Assembly (NCBI RefSeq): GCF_907164915.1
Contig: NC_061862.1
Coordinates: 135,957,520 to 136,021,519, forward strand
DNA: 64,000 bases
Direction: 5' to 3'
From: Impatiens glandulifera
Taxonomy: Eukaryota > Streptophyta > Magnoliopsida > Ericales > Balsaminaceae
Of the stretch, positions 25,370 to 37,323 are shown piece after piece (the stretch's first letter is position 1; every line of letters begins with the position of its first letter). The position numbers and the translations under genes are program-made. The notes under the pieces were generated by a model that searched no databases, was not told the DNA's origin, and saw only the letters and a list, made by a program, of their open reading frames with translations.

Positions 25370-25437
25370 AAAAAAAAATAAGAATCAAATAATAAACCAG
25401 TTTTCTCAAATAGACTAATGAGCCAAAACTAAATTAC

Positions 25438-26196
25438 CTCAAAGATCTGATGAAATTGTGAGATGTCATCGGGACCCATACCAGGTGGGTAGCTGATGTA
25501 GAAATACGGCTCAAATCTATGAATATTGCATCAAACACTGTGCCCTGGCCACAATTGTAGTATTTTTTTTAGAATTGTGTACCAAGGTAAAGAGAAAAAA
25601 AAAGTGCCACCAAACTATAAAAATCTTGACATGTTTAATTAAAGAACTTAGTTATAATCTAGAAAATCCCACAAAAATTCATCAGTGGAACAAGAAAATG
25701 TAAAAGCTAGAAGCAACTAGGACATTTTTTTTTCTTGTTGTGGTGCCTTTTAATCACAGAAAAAAGATGTTCATGAAAATAAATGTAACTATTTCAAACA
25801 ATGAAATACTGTAACAACTGAAACGTTTGAACCTTAAGGAATAAAGCAGACAACTTAAATAGACTATTTCTTGGACCTTACTTCGACATGGATTTCTAGT
25901 CCCATTCAGACAATTCTCGTCCCCTGATATATGGTACTATAATAGAATTAAAATGCAATATGATATTGAAAGTGGAAATTAAATACATTTATCAAACCGT
26001 GACTAGGGTTTAAAACATCTTTCAGCATAATAACTTGTGTGCCTTGACGCAAAATAATGAATTTCAAGGAAGTAAATAGACCAACCTTCTTGGGTAACAT
26101 CGAAGATCCTAATAATAGCAGCTGGACTAGATGAAGGAGGCTACAGTTCCTTGTGACTTTCACCAATTACGTAATCAATCTCCAACTGCTGGAAAA
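25438..26196 (-). pseudogene. POLD1: DNA polymerase delta catalytic subunit fragment, two exons
   Basis: Minus-strand exon 26086-26196 follows a gttgtag acceptor and reads FQQLEIDYVIGES, then AAIIRIFDVTQE, ending at a GTTGGT donor. The next exon, 25438-25544, follows ccag and reads HSV, a stop, then FEPYFYISYPPGMGPDDIS, ending at GTAATT. These are successive N-terminal segments of plant POLD1, before the exonuclease domain. Joining phases agree (G + GG). Each exon has one in-frame stop. The intron (25545-26085) is retained, so the copy came from genomic DNA, not mRNA. The polymerase domains are absent. It sits in a mosaic insertion within the peroxidase pseudogene. Confidence 0.8.
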
Positions 26197-26480
26197 CTAC
26201 AACAAATTAAACGAATTTTAAAACTCTAGCAAACCAAAATAATAAAAAAAATACAAAATAAAAAAAAATACATAAATGAATTATGTTTGGAATGAAACCT
26301 AATCGGATGGCTGTAGCAGGGAACTCACCGATGTTGGGAAACATTTTTTTTTTGTTACAAGTGCATGTTTTTTGAAAATATTTATTTTACTATAAATTCA
26401 AGTGTTATTTTTTTTTCCTGTATTTTAATTCTAATTTATGACTTTGTCTTTATCTAAATATAAAGGTTATTATAATTATG
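26197..26480. other. Flank of the POLD1 fragment
   Basis: The start of this stretch is the retained upstream intron of the POLD1 fragment. At about 26285-26345 a minus-strand open stretch ends at a GTGAGT donor and could be a further captured exon; I cannot identify it. Sequence from about 26440 matches unit 2 near 58520, so the insertion ends by then. Confidence 0.4.
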
Positions 26481-26531
26481 TCTTGAAATTCACATAATAA
26501 ACAAAATTAATATATTTTTTAAATTATCCAG

Positions 26532-26701
26532 ATGATCATACACTAGGCTTGGAAGGTGTGACATTTGTTCACTGTCTCTACAACTTTGATGGTAATGGAA
26601 ACCTTAATGGTATGATAGAAAGGGTTACTTGACAACTCTATGGGGAATTCTCCCCGAAAGGAGGAACTTAGATGCAAGTATATATTGACTTCGATCTTAC
26701 C
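26532..26701 (+). pseudogene. Class III peroxidase last exon, 5' part
   Basis: After a CAG acceptor the frame gives HTLGL (the GAHT proximal-heme-histidine block, here DDHT), LYNFDGNGN (family RLYNF-x-G-x-G-x-P), then after frameshifts LDASIDFDLTTP. A stop in frame and at least two frameshifts show decay. It is cut exactly at CACCCG by the copia element at 26707 and resumes at 31314. Confidence 0.85.
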
Positions 26702-26706
26702 ACCCG

Positions 26707-26987
26707 TGTAACGAAGTTACAACCAGGACCTCGATGATCGAACAGTGAAGAATTATATTAGAAAGTGAATAGAAACTCTAGATAATGAAAACAAACTGGA
26801 ATGAGAATCTGTCTATTGAACTTGATTGAAAATAACACGGTTACAATTCTTAAATAAAGTAAAGCATAACTAAGAGACATGAAGAGTCTCATTTTCTAGA
26901 TAAGACCAAGAGTCTTTGGACAATCCAAGAGGCTCTTGAATAACAAACAAAACACATTAATTATTATTATTACTTTAATTTCTAACA
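26707..26987 (-). repeat. Copia 1 3' LTR
   Basis: 281 bp, TG...CA ends, three differences from the partner LTR at 31028. The polypurine tract lies immediately inside, read from plus positions 26988-27000. Confidence 0.95.
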
Positions 26988-26994
26988 CTCCCCC

Positions 26995-29900
26995 TTAAAG
27001 TGATGCCCGATGAACTAGTCCCAACTTAGATCGTAGATTTTCAAAAGGACCTTTAGGAAGTGCTTTTGTGAAAATATCAGCAACATTATCTTCACTCTTT
27101 ACTACAACCATCTCAATGATTCCCTCTAGTACTTTTTCACGAATAAAGTGATGCTCCAACTCAATGTGTTTTGTCCTCGCATGAAACACATCATTTGAAG
27201 TCAATTTAATAGCACTCAAATTATCTCCATGTATAGGAACTGGATGATTAAACTTGACATGAAAATCCTCCCAAAGTCTACGAAGCCATATGCACTCCTG
27301 TGCTGCTTGAGTTGATGCTTTGTATTCTGCTTCTGTTGTAGACAAGGATACCGATCCTTGTTTCCTACTACTCCAAGATATGCTAGTGTTTCCACAAAGA
27401 AAAACAAACCCAGATGTGGACCTTCGATCGTCTCGATCTCCAGCAAAGTCAGCATCTGCATATCCTTGCAATACAAATTTCGCATCTTTCTCATATAGTA
27501 GACCAATATCTAGCAAGGTATTAATATACTTCAAAATTTTCTTCGCTTCTTCGAGGTGTGGTTTCCTTGGCTCCTGCATGTATCGACTCACCACTCCAAC
27601 TGCATAAGCAATGTTAGGCCTTGTTATAGTCAGATAAATCAAACTTCCCACAAGAGCACGATAAGGACGAGGATCTGGTAGACATGTTCCTTCGTCTCGA
27701 CTTAGTCTAGGATTTACGTCGAGAGGAGTATAGCTCTTTTTTCCATCAGTCATACCAAATTTTTCTACCAACTTCTTTGCGTAGTTGATCTGCGATACAA
27801 ATAACCCTTTATCGAAATTTTCGATTTGCAGACCAATGAAAGTTCCAAGTTCACCAAGCTTCTTCATCTCAAAACGAAGCGAGAGCTCGTCTTGTAGACG
27901 AGCAACCTCATCATAGTTACTGCCCGTCAAGATTATGTCATCCACATAAAAAAGCACCACCACCATCTGTCCATGATTCTTCTTTATAAATAGACTTGAG
28001 TCCGATTCTGAAGCTTGTACCCACAAAATTGAAGATATTCTGCAATCTTTCCATACCAAGCACGAGGGGCTTGCTTTAATCCATATAGTGCCTTCTTAAG
28101 TCTACAGACCAATTGGGGACCACTAGTCTGCTCGAATCCAGGTGGTTGTTCCATATATATTGGACGATCAAGTTCTCCGTAGAGAAATGCATTCTTGACA
28201 TCCAATTGCCACAACTTCCATCGAGAACTTGCTGCTAAGGCCAACATAGTGTGAATTGACGTCATCTTTGTAACTGGGCTGAATGTCTCCTCGTAATCTT
28301 CTCCATACTTCTGTGAGAATCCTCGAGCAACCAATCTAGCTTTGTATCGATCTATGTTTCCATCAGCCTTTCGCTTGATTCGATACACCCACTTACATGT
28401 GACTGCTTGAGTATCAAGAGGCTTCGGAACAACATCCCATGTCTCATTCTTCTTGAGAGCATGCATTTCCTCCTCCGTTGTTGTCACCCATTCCTTGACA
28501 TTTTTTGCTTCATTATGTTGTTACAAAATTATCATCCCTGAATCGACAGGTCCTTACAATGTTCCTTTTTGGTCGAGATTCCCCATTCTGTTGTTGACTT
28601 GATTCTTCTTGATGTGGACTTCCTGGTAACCTTTCACCTTTGGCTCCTTCATCGACTGAAGTATCTTGAGCTAAGTCAGGGCTCCCCCTGTCACTATTAT
28701 TACTACTATAGGAGCTTCCCGTAGACGTGGGAATAGGAAGATCAGTCTGAACAGTTTCTTCAACATCCTTCATATAGTACGAAGAAATTTCGTCGAAAAT
28801 AACATCTCTCGACACAGTGCATTTGTGAGTTGATGGATCCATACACCGCCACCCTTTCCTTCTCTGGTCATAGCCGACAAACACGCATTTGACTGCCTTC
28901 GCATCCAATTTTCTCCTTCTCGAGTCTGGAATATGGACATAACAAGTAGATCCAAAAACTCGAAAATGTTTAACATTTGGCTTAAAACCAAAAAGCATCT
29001 CGAATGGAGATTTGAACTCATTTGGGCTAAGCGGAACTCGATTGATGACATGAGCAGCACAACTCATGCCTTCTGCCCATAACTGCCTTGGTATATTCTT
29101 CATATGCAGCCAAGACTTACAAGTCTCTGTAAGGTGTCGAATCTTCCTTTCGGCTATCCCATTTTGTTGTGGGGTCTTAGGGCAAGAGAGTTTTCATTTT
29201 ATGCCATTTTGCCTGCAAAACAATTCAAACTCTTTTGAGCAAAATTCCCCACCATTGTCTGTCCGCAATATTCGAATTTTCCTTTCTTGTTCTCCTTCTA
29301 CTGTCTCCTTGAACTCGAGAAATTTAGAGAACACTTCAGACTTCTCTTTCACAAAGTACACCCAAGTGAACCTGGAGAAATCATCCACAAACAGCAACAT
29401 ATATTTACTTCCCGAGTATGAGGCAATTCGAGTTGGTCCCATCAAGTCACTATGAACTCGATCCAAAGGACCCTTACTTCTCGATACAGAGTTGTCGAAA
29501 GGAAGTCAATGAGCCTTCCCATATTGACATCCTTCACACACACTGCCCTCCTCAATTCTCAGATCTTCAGGTAGACCTTCGACAAGTTTCTTTCGAGACA
29601 TAACACTGAGCTTAGTCATATTGACATGCCCAAGTCTTGCATGCCATAGAAAGGAGGTGCTTTTGTCGTTCACCCTTTCTATGTACGAATTTGAAGCTGA
29701 AAGGACAAAGAGATCATTTACCCAAGTTCCAGTGTGGACCACATCCGCCTTGATTTCTTTCACGTTCCTTAAGAACTTCACATCATTTGGACCGAACAAC
29801 ACCAAATTTCCAGCGTCTACAGCATTTGCAACCGAGAAGAGATTCTTCTGAATTCCTGGAACGTGGTAGACATTCTTCAGAGTAATAGATTCTCCTTTAT

Positions 29901-30975
29901 CGCTTTCAATGACAACTGATCCTTCCCTTTTAACTTCGTGAACCGAGTTATCTACCGTGACAATGCCACCGCCCCCATTATGAACTCGACTCGACGAGAA
30001 CACAAAATCATCTCCAGTAACATGATGTCCGCACCCTGAATCGACGATCCACCTTTGATCGATCTCATGTTTACCATGAGAAGCCTTTGTTTGCTTTTCC
30101 TTCGAAGTCGTCACATTGACATAAAAAGCCTTGTCCCATTCCTCCTCAACACGCTGGTTAGACTTTTCTCCGAGATTTGAACCAGCAAAACTACCATTCA
30201 AATTTACTCGACAGTCTCTCTTGAAGTGTTCAGTTTTGCCGCACCTGAAACACTTAAGGGACTTCTTAGGAATATTTGAAGAATCTTGACCTGTTTCTTC
30301 CTTCTTCGATTTTCCCTTTTTCCAGCTCGATTTCTTCACGAACAACGCACTGTTCGACTCCTCCTTTATACTCGTTCCAGCCATTTGTGCGGCCAACGAC
30401 TCTTGAAATGACAAGAGATTTTCAAACTCCTCAAGTGAAGGTTGTTGAGCCCAACCTTGAATCGATGTGATGAATGGTGTATATTCAGGTCGAAGTCCTC
30501 GAACAATATGCCTCTTTGTTCGAGCCTTTGAGATTTTCTCATCTGGGTTCAATAAAAAAATTTCTGAGCAAATATTCTTTACCTTAAGAAAGAACTCCGA
30601 GACAGATCCGATTTGCTTTGCGGCTGCCAACTCGTTTTCAAGCATCTGGAGACGAGCCTCGTTCTTCTTATTGAAAAGACGATCAAGCGTTTCCCAGATC
30701 TCACGAGCAGATCCACAACCGATGATGTGCTCAAACAGATTGTGGGAGATTGACCTCTTCAACACAAATTCTGCCTTCGCGTTGAGTCTCTTCCGCTTCT
30801 TCGATGCTTCCGCATTTTCAGCAACATCCTCAAGAGCTACATCATCATCGTCTACGACGATGTCCCACAAATCTTCCCCAACCAGGTACGATTCCATACA
30901 GGTTTTCCATATCCGGTAGTTTGACTGGTTTAACAACTCCAAACCGAGTCCAGCTACACGACCACCACTTTCCAT
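26995..30975 (-). pseudogene. Copia 1 gag-pol, interrupted
   Basis: Translation probably started at ATG 30975 (MESGGRVAGLG). In order are gag, a zinc knuckle CFRCGKTEHFKRDC near 30230, protease WIVDSGCGHHV near 30040, the integrase zinc domain and catalytic core, reverse transcriptase with YVDDI near 27940, and RNase H with YADADFAGD near 27440. Two in-frame stops (TGA at 29506-29508 and 29194-29196, both in integrase) and two frameshifts (near 28515 and near 28010-28030, the second in the reverse transcriptase) break it. The breaks are few and domains otherwise well kept, agreeing with the low LTR divergence. Confidence 0.92.
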
Positions 30976-31015
30976 ATCGAATAACAACGATACCTTCTTC
31001 AACAATATTACCAAA

Positions 31016-31027
31016 GCTCTGATACCA
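31016..31027 (-). other. Primer binding site (tRNA-iMet), copia 1
   Basis: On the minus strand the bases next to the 5' LTR are TGGTATCAGAGC, complementary to the 3' end of initiator tRNA-Met, the usual copia primer. Confidence 0.9.
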
Positions 31028-31308
31028 TGTAACGAAGTCACAACCAGGACCTCGATGATCGAACAGTGAAGAATTATATTGGAAAGTGAATAGAAACTCT
31101 AGATAATGAAAACAAACTGGAATGAGAATCTGTCTATTGAACTTGATTGAAAATAACACGATTACAATTCTTAAATAAAGTAAAGCATAACTAAGAGACA
31201 TGAAGAGTCTCATTTTCTAGATAAGACCAAGAGTCTTTGGACAATCCAAGAGGCTCTTGAATAACAAACAAAACACATTAATTATTATTATTACTTTAAT
31301 TTCTAACA
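31028..31308 (-). repeat. Copia 1 5' LTR
   Basis: 281 bp, the partner of 26707-26987. It is followed by the target duplication and the interrupted peroxidase exon. Confidence 0.95.
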
Positions 31309-31313
31309 ACCCG

Positions 31314-31539
31314 AGCACTTTCGATAACAACTACTATAATTTATGTCAACTTTCAAAATGGGAATGGCTTTTTTAGGACCGGCCCAGTACTATTATCAAT
31401 GACTGGGGAAGTCGCTGTGTCAATATGGTTAATGTCTTTGCTGAAAGGTTTCTTAGTATCGATGTTGGCAATCAGAGAGTTTAATCCTCATTCGGGGAAT
31501 GATGAGGAAATAAGGTCAAATTGCATGCTGAAAAATTGA
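31314..31539 (+). pseudogene. Class III peroxidase last exon, 3' part
   Basis: Resumes with STFDNNYYN, the family's TP-x-x-FDN-x-YY block, then mixed-frame matches to the C-terminal region ending in a frame that reads EEIRSNCMLKN before TGA at 31537. The distal cysteine of the last disulfide (NC) is still recognisable. Several frameshifts are present. It is colinear with 61290-61537 in unit 3. Confidence 0.85.
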
Positions 31540-32124
31540 GTGTAATGATGCAAGTTCTTCTTTACAAGCAAGAATAAGGATTTTTATTTTTCATTTTGTT
31601 AATGGTATTCTATTCTATGTAACGTGTTCTATCTTAAAATAATCTTAAAATAATTTGTTTTTGAAAGAATAAAATTAACTTGATTTATTCATTTAACTAC
31701 AAATATCGCAAATCAAAAGTAATTAAATATATATGTTATATTGACCCTAATCATTAGTATTTTACCGAGCCCCTCATTTCACCATACACCCATAAGTGTT
31801 TTCCATCTTAAACTAAACTTTGTTTGATTGATTTCTTTTTAGTTAAATTAAAATAATTTTTGTTAACCGATTGTGGATGCAGAATATTGAGAAAATATTT
31901 TCTCAAATGTGAGATTATATATTTTATTTATGTGAATAAAAATGATTGCTCTAACAACGATCGATGCAAGATCTTGAAAAATCATTTTTTCAAGTTATAA
32001 GTTACTTTGTGTGGTTTGCGGCGATTGTGTGGAAAGATTATTTAATTAATATTAAAACTTTAAATATTTATATTTTATACTCTGAAGGTTAAAAGTATCT
32101 AATCATCCAATATAAAATAAAAGT
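31540..32124. other. Downstream flank of peroxidase unit 1
   Basis: No gene. The sequence is colinear with 61540-62115 downstream of the unit 3 exon, including gttaaccgattgtggatgc-like and aaatattttctcaaatgtga blocks. It ends where the copia 2 LTR begins at 32125. Confidence 0.8.
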
Positions 32125-32552
32125 TGTTGGTAATATTATCTCGTAAAAAATTACACGTAAATAATATATGAATACAATAAAAGGATAATACAACAGATAC
32201 AATAGATTATGTAAAAATGTCTTCTCGTATGCTCCGAGGCCTGTGAAACACAGTTCCCTTAAAACAGTTTCACCGTCTCCCGTTTGTGCTGGAGAGTTTC
32301 GTCGGTGGCTGCTTCCCAGGGTACAACGGAACCTGCAATGATTTAGCACAGAAAAACCACTACAACAGCGAACTAGACAAAAGTACCTGAATCACAATCA
32401 CCGGGTTTCGCACAGAAATGATCGAGGCAAGAAACTCGAAGAACGCTCACAAGAACACTCACAAGAAAACTCACAAGAACAAGGAAAGACTTTAGAATTC
32501 TAGAGAGAGAAGTGATAAGATAATGTGTGGAGAGGAATACAATGTGAAGGGA

Positions 32553-32560
32553 TATTTATA
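32553..32560 (-). promoter_or_regulatory. TATA box in copia 2 LTR
   Basis: TATAAATA on the minus strand, with the about 57-bp direct repeats at 32786-32991 upstream of it in the U3 part. Confidence 0.5.
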
Positions 32561-32785
32561 GTTGAAAATTAAACTCATAATCAATTCTTTAATCCAACGG
32601 TCACTAATCCATCATCCATTCATCCAACGGTTATCGTTGCTTGCCTTTTCATCATCTTTGCAAGTTACATCCTACAATAAATATTTTGTAGTTACAATGG
32701 CAATTAACATCATTTTTTAATTGCCTCATTCAAGACATTTATGTTAATTGTAACAATTAACAAATTTAATTCACAATGAATTTGA

Positions 32786-32991
32786 TGTGAATTTCATTTG
32801 GATGAAATTTCACCTTAATTTATATTTGAATTTCATGTGAATTTCATTTGGATTAATTTCACTTTAATTCACATTTGAATTTCATGTGAATTTCATTTGG
32901 ATTAATTTCACTTTAATTCACATTTGAATTTCATAAGAATTTCATTTGGATTAATTTCACTTTAATTCACATTTGAATTTGGTGTGAATTT
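32786..32991 (-). repeat. About 57-bp direct repeats in copia 2 U3
   Basis: Four imperfect copies of a unit containing gaatttcatttggattaatt and ttcactttaattcac. Such repeats in U3 upstream of the TATA box often act as enhancers in plant copia elements; that role is inferred here. Confidence 0.85.
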
Positions 32992-33045
32992 AATTAGCCC
33001 AAATATCATTTCCATTTAATTAATGGAATTAGTTTAATTCCAACA

Positions 33046-33546
33046 ATCCCCCACATTAATGGAAATTGAAAGAGTAACCCGGTGAAAGGTTCAACAGTTG
33101 AATTTTACATAGGATAGGTAGGTGTAACCCTTTGAACCTTCCCTTATGAAAGTATATAACTTTACTAGCCGATTAGTAGACTCGATGTCCTTGAACTATT
33201 CTGCCTTTTGTGTAAACGATTACACACTTTCACATAAAATTCTTCCTGATACATGTCAGTTCTCATGATTGTGTTCGTTTTGGCCATGAACACTCGCCTG
33301 GTTCAGTGAGAGGGTCTAGAATTGAGCCGTGCAATTCTTTCAAAGCGGCCCCACTTCTCTCTCACATAGGTGATCTCTTTATTCATAAAGAATCATTAAA
33401 AGCCTGTGTGCTTATCCTTTCCCGAAATGCTATTTTATCGTAGGATTTTTACCCATAGCAATCTACCAAGTTTAGTACAATTAGGTTGTCCCATTGAACC
33501 TAGTTCTTGGGATCTCCAGTCATCATAGGTTGGGTTTCCCTTCATA
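33046..33546 (-). other. Copia 2 3' non-coding region and polypurine tract
   Basis: The polypurine tract (minus GTGGGGGAT) abuts the LTR at 33046-33056. The rest, between the pol stop and the LTR, has no ORF of note. Confidence 0.7.
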
Positions 33547-36500
33547 CTAACTTATTGTAGGCTTAAGTCCCATTCCTTGTGAGAACTTTAACACCAACTC
33601 TCTATTTAACCCTTTGGTTAGCGGATCCGCAATATTATCTTTTGATTTTACGTAATCAATTGAGATAATTCCAGTAGAGAGTAATTGTCTAATGGTATTA
33701 TGTCTACGACGCATATGTCTAGACTTACCATTATACATATGACTCTTAGCTCGTCCAATCGCAGATTGACTATCACAATGAATAGAAATTGCTGGTACGG
33801 GCTTAGACCATATTGGAATATCTTCTAAGAATAGACGTAGCCATTCAGCTTCTTCACCACATTTGTCAAGAGCTATAAATTCAGATTCCATCGTGGGTCT
33901 AGAAATAACAGTTTGTTTAGAAGATTTCCAAGATATAGTTGCACCTCCAAGTGTAAATATATATCCACTTGTTGACTTAGAGTCTTTCATATCTGAAATC
34001 CAATTAGCATCAGTGTACCCTTCGATAACAGCAGGATGTCTCGTGTAGTGCAGACCATAATCACGAGTATTTCTTAAATACCTAAGTAATCGTACAATGG
34101 CTTTCCAATGATTATTACCCGGATTACTCGTGTATCTACTTAGTTTGCTTACTGCATAGGCTATATCTGGTCTTGTACAACTCATTAAGTACATTAGACT
34201 CCCAATTATTCGAGAATATTCTAATTGAGAAACACTCTCTCCGCGATTTTTAGATAGATGTTGACTCGTATCTATCGGAGTCTTAGCCAATGCAGAATCA
34301 TCGTTGTTAAATTTTTCGAGGATTTTATCCACATAATGTGATTGACTTAGAACTATCCCTTCCGATGTTCTAATCACTTTGATTCCAAGAATCACATCAG
34401 CCAATCCCATATCTTTCATGTCAAATTTTGAATTTAACATATCTTTAGTGGATTTAACCATTTTATCATCACTTCCAATGATAAGTATGTCATCTACATA
34501 AAGACATAAAATGACGTAACCATTTTTTGTGTCTTTAATATAAATACATTTATCACATTCATTGATCTTAAATCCACTTGAGATCATAGCATGATCAAAT
34601 TTCTCATGCCATTGTTTTGGAGCTTGTTTTAAGCCATACAATGACTTAACTAATTTACAAACTTTATTTTCTTGTCCCTGAGAAGAAAACCCTTGAGGTT
34701 GATCTATGTAAATTTCTTCTTCCAAGTCTCCATTTAAGAAAGCTGTTTTTACGTCCATTTGATGAACTTCTAGATTGCGCAAAGAAGCAATCGCAAGAAT
34801 CAATCGAATAGAAGTTATTCTCGTAACTGGAGAATATGTATCAAAATAATCAAGACCTTCTCGTTGGCGATATCCTTTTACCACCAGTCTTGCCTTATAT
34901 TTATCAATTGATCCATCAGCTTTCATTTTTCTTTTGAAAATCCATCGGCAACCTAGTGGTTTATTTCCCGGAGGCAGATCCACTAGTTCCCATGTATGGT
35001 TTTGCAAGATAGATTCTATCTCACTATTAATTGCCTCTTTCCATTGAGGCCCTTCAGATGAGTTAATTGCATCATTATACGTTTGAGGTTCACTTTCCAT
35101 CATGAAAGTAATAAAATCTGGACCAAATGATTTTTCGGTTCTAGCTCGTTTACTTCGTCTAAGTTTAACCTCAACTTCATTTTCCTTTTCTTGTTCATCT
35201 AGTTCAAGAAATCTTTTTGGAGAACGTTGTTCTTCATTAGACTTATATGGAAGTACATGTTCAAAGAACGATGCATTTCTCGATTCCATTATCGTATTCT
35301 TATGAATATCCGGAATGTCCGATTTAAACACAAGAAAACGATAAGCACTACTGTTATGTGCATATCCAATAAATATACAATCAATAGTTTTTGGTCCAAC
35401 TTTCACCTTTTTAGGTAATGGTACGGCTACCTTAGCTAGACACCCCCACATTCGTAAGTATTCATATGATGGTTTTCTTTCATGCCATAATTCATATGGA
35501 CTCTTATCTAGCTTCTTTCGTGGAACCTTATTTAAAAGGTAATTAGCTGTCAAAATAGCTTCTCCCCACATGTTATGTGGTAGACCAGAACTTAATAGAA
35601 GTGAATTCATCATTTCTTTTAATGTTCTATTTTTTCTCTCAGCCGTACCATTTTGCTGAGGAGAATAAGGTGCTGTCGTCTCATGGATTATACCATGTTG
35701 AGCACATAGCTCGGCAAAAGGTGATTCATATTCACCTCCTCTATCACTTCTTAACACCTTGATCTTTTTACCAAGTTGGTTTTCAACCTCATTTTTATAA
35801 AGAGTGAATTTTTCTATGGCTTCATCTTTACTTTTAAGAATATACACATAACAATATTTTGTGTTATCATCAATAAAAGTAATGAAATATTTTCCTCCAC
35901 CACGTGTTGGTGTTCCTTTTAAATCACACACATCTGTATGAATTAAATCAAGCGGTCTATTACTTCTTTCAACGTTTCGAAAGGATGATCTCGTCAATTT
36001 CGCTTCAACACAAATTTCACACTTGTGTTTCTTATTAATTTCGAATGTAGGTATACTATTCAATTTTATTAATCGATGCATCGAATCATAATTAATATGA
36101 CCTAGTCTACCATGCCATAAAATGGAAGACTCCAACAAATAAATAGAAGACTTATTCTTTTCATTCATTCTTGGCTTAACTGCCATTACATTTAGCTTAA
36201 AAAGCCCATCAGTAGCATAACCTCTACCTACAAACATTCCACCTTTGGATAAAATAATTTTATCTGACTCAATCACAATTCTAAAACCATGCTTACTTAG
36301 AAGAGATCCGGATATCAAATTTTTCCGAATCTCCGGAACATACAACACATTAGTCAATGTTAAATCTTTCTCTGAAGACAACCTTAACACCACTTTTCCT
36401 TCACCTTGTATGTCAGAAGTGGCAGAATTCCCCATGAACAGCTTTTCACCATTCTTCACTTCTTCGAGACTTGAAAATACATCTTTGTTGGAGCAAACAT

Positions 36501-36677
36501 GTCTTGTAGCTCCTGTGTCAACCCACCACTCTCGTGGATTAGACCCCACCAAGTTAACCTCAGATATCATCGCACATAGATCCATGTCCGATAATCCTTG
36601 AGTCAAGTTAGCCTCTCGAACTCTTCTCGACTTCTTGCACTCGGAAGATCTATGGCCCATGCCATTGCAATTGAAAC
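33547..36677 (-). CDS. Copia 2 polyprotein, 5'-truncated but otherwise open
   Basis: A continuous frame of more than 1000 codons. It begins inside the gag zinc knuckle, where the first cysteine is lost at the junction, and continues [11 protein letters not shown]. Protease [13 protein letters not shown] is near residue 45 of the open frame and the integrase zinc domain WHGRLGHIN...CEIC follows. The catalytic core includes [10 protein letters not shown] (about 305), reverse transcriptase has [11 protein letters not shown] (about 720), and RNase H has GYTDANW (about 880). It ends MGLKPTIS. It resembles the Tnt1/Tork type. Gag, primer site and 5' LTR are missing, so it cannot move by itself. Open pol suggests recent truncation. 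Confidence 0.9.
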
Positions 36678-36747
36678 TATATATCCTAACTCTTTTTATT
36701 CATTTTAACAACTTCATTTCGGATACATATATAGGTCGCCCATTTAG

Positions 36748-37217
36748 TAGAAATTAACGACATATCAAGAGACCTCAAGATCTTAGGAGAAGGTCCAAGT
36801 ATGTACTCGTCTATGTATGTTTGGTGTAAAGTAAACGGATTCAATTTATGTACAGAAAAACACGACGAAGGTTTGACCACTCAAAATAGTGGGGTGGTTA
36901 TTGAGGGGTACAACGGATCTGAAACTATGTCATATTACGGAGTTTTGACGGATATAATCGAAGTACAATACTATTCTCACAACCGAGTTGTTTTATTCAA
37001 GTGTAAGTGGTTTGATACACACTCGGGGGAACTAGGAGTGAAAGTGGATAAATATGGCTTCGTAAGTGTAAATGTAAACCGAATTTTGAAAACCCAAAGT
37101 CAAGACCCGTATATATTGGCGAGTCAAGCAAAACAAGTATTCTACGCCCCTGATATGTCAGCCCGACCCGGTTGGAAGATTGTGACAAAAATAAAACTGC
37201 GGTTTACAAACATATAG
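36748..37217 (+). pseudogene. CACTA TNP2 transposase, C-terminal DUF4216 region
   Basis: The open frame carries NGFNLCTEKHDEGLTTQNSG, YYGVLTDIIEVQYY, VVLFKCKWFD, YGFVSVNVNR and ASQAKQVFY, the run of blocks that defines the DUF4216 end of plant TNP2 transposases. It ends with TAG at 37215-37217. The catalytic domain upstream is missing at the rearranged junction. No frame break is seen in the preserved part. It is followed after about 105 bp by the TNPA-like gene on the same strand, the usual CACTA order. Confidence 0.85.
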
Positions 37218-37323
37218 TTCAGATTAATTAATTAGGTAGATTTATGTTTTTAACTTTATATTCATTCTTATTACTACTTTATTTCAATTATTCACTCAAT
37301 TTTATTAATGGTGTGAATTAAGA

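Larger units (their letters stand above)
26702..31313 (-). mobile_element. Ty1/copia retrotransposon 1, with 5-bp TSD ACCCG
   Basis: Identical 281-bp LTRs in length (26707-26987, 31028-31308) begin TGTAACGAAG and end TTTCTAACA; three differences are seen by eye. The target duplication ACCCG lies at 26702-26706 and 31309-31313. The element runs on the minus strand: primer site at 31016-31027, polypurine tract next to the left LTR (ctcccccttaaag on the plus strand). Pol is interrupted, so it is now non-autonomous. It splits the peroxidase exon. Confidence 0.95.
32125..33045 (-). repeat. Copia 2 3' LTR, 921 bp
   Basis: Begins TGTTGGTAATATT and ends AATTCCAACA. The polypurine tract (plus atcccccacatt) follows directly at 33046. 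A minus-strand TATAAATATC lies at 32551-32560. No second LTR exists in the window because the element's 5' part is lost. Confidence 0.85.

Noticed and set aside
31016..31027. tRNA gene fragment
   Set aside because: The initiator-tRNA complement next to an LTR is a primer binding site; no cloverleaf is present.
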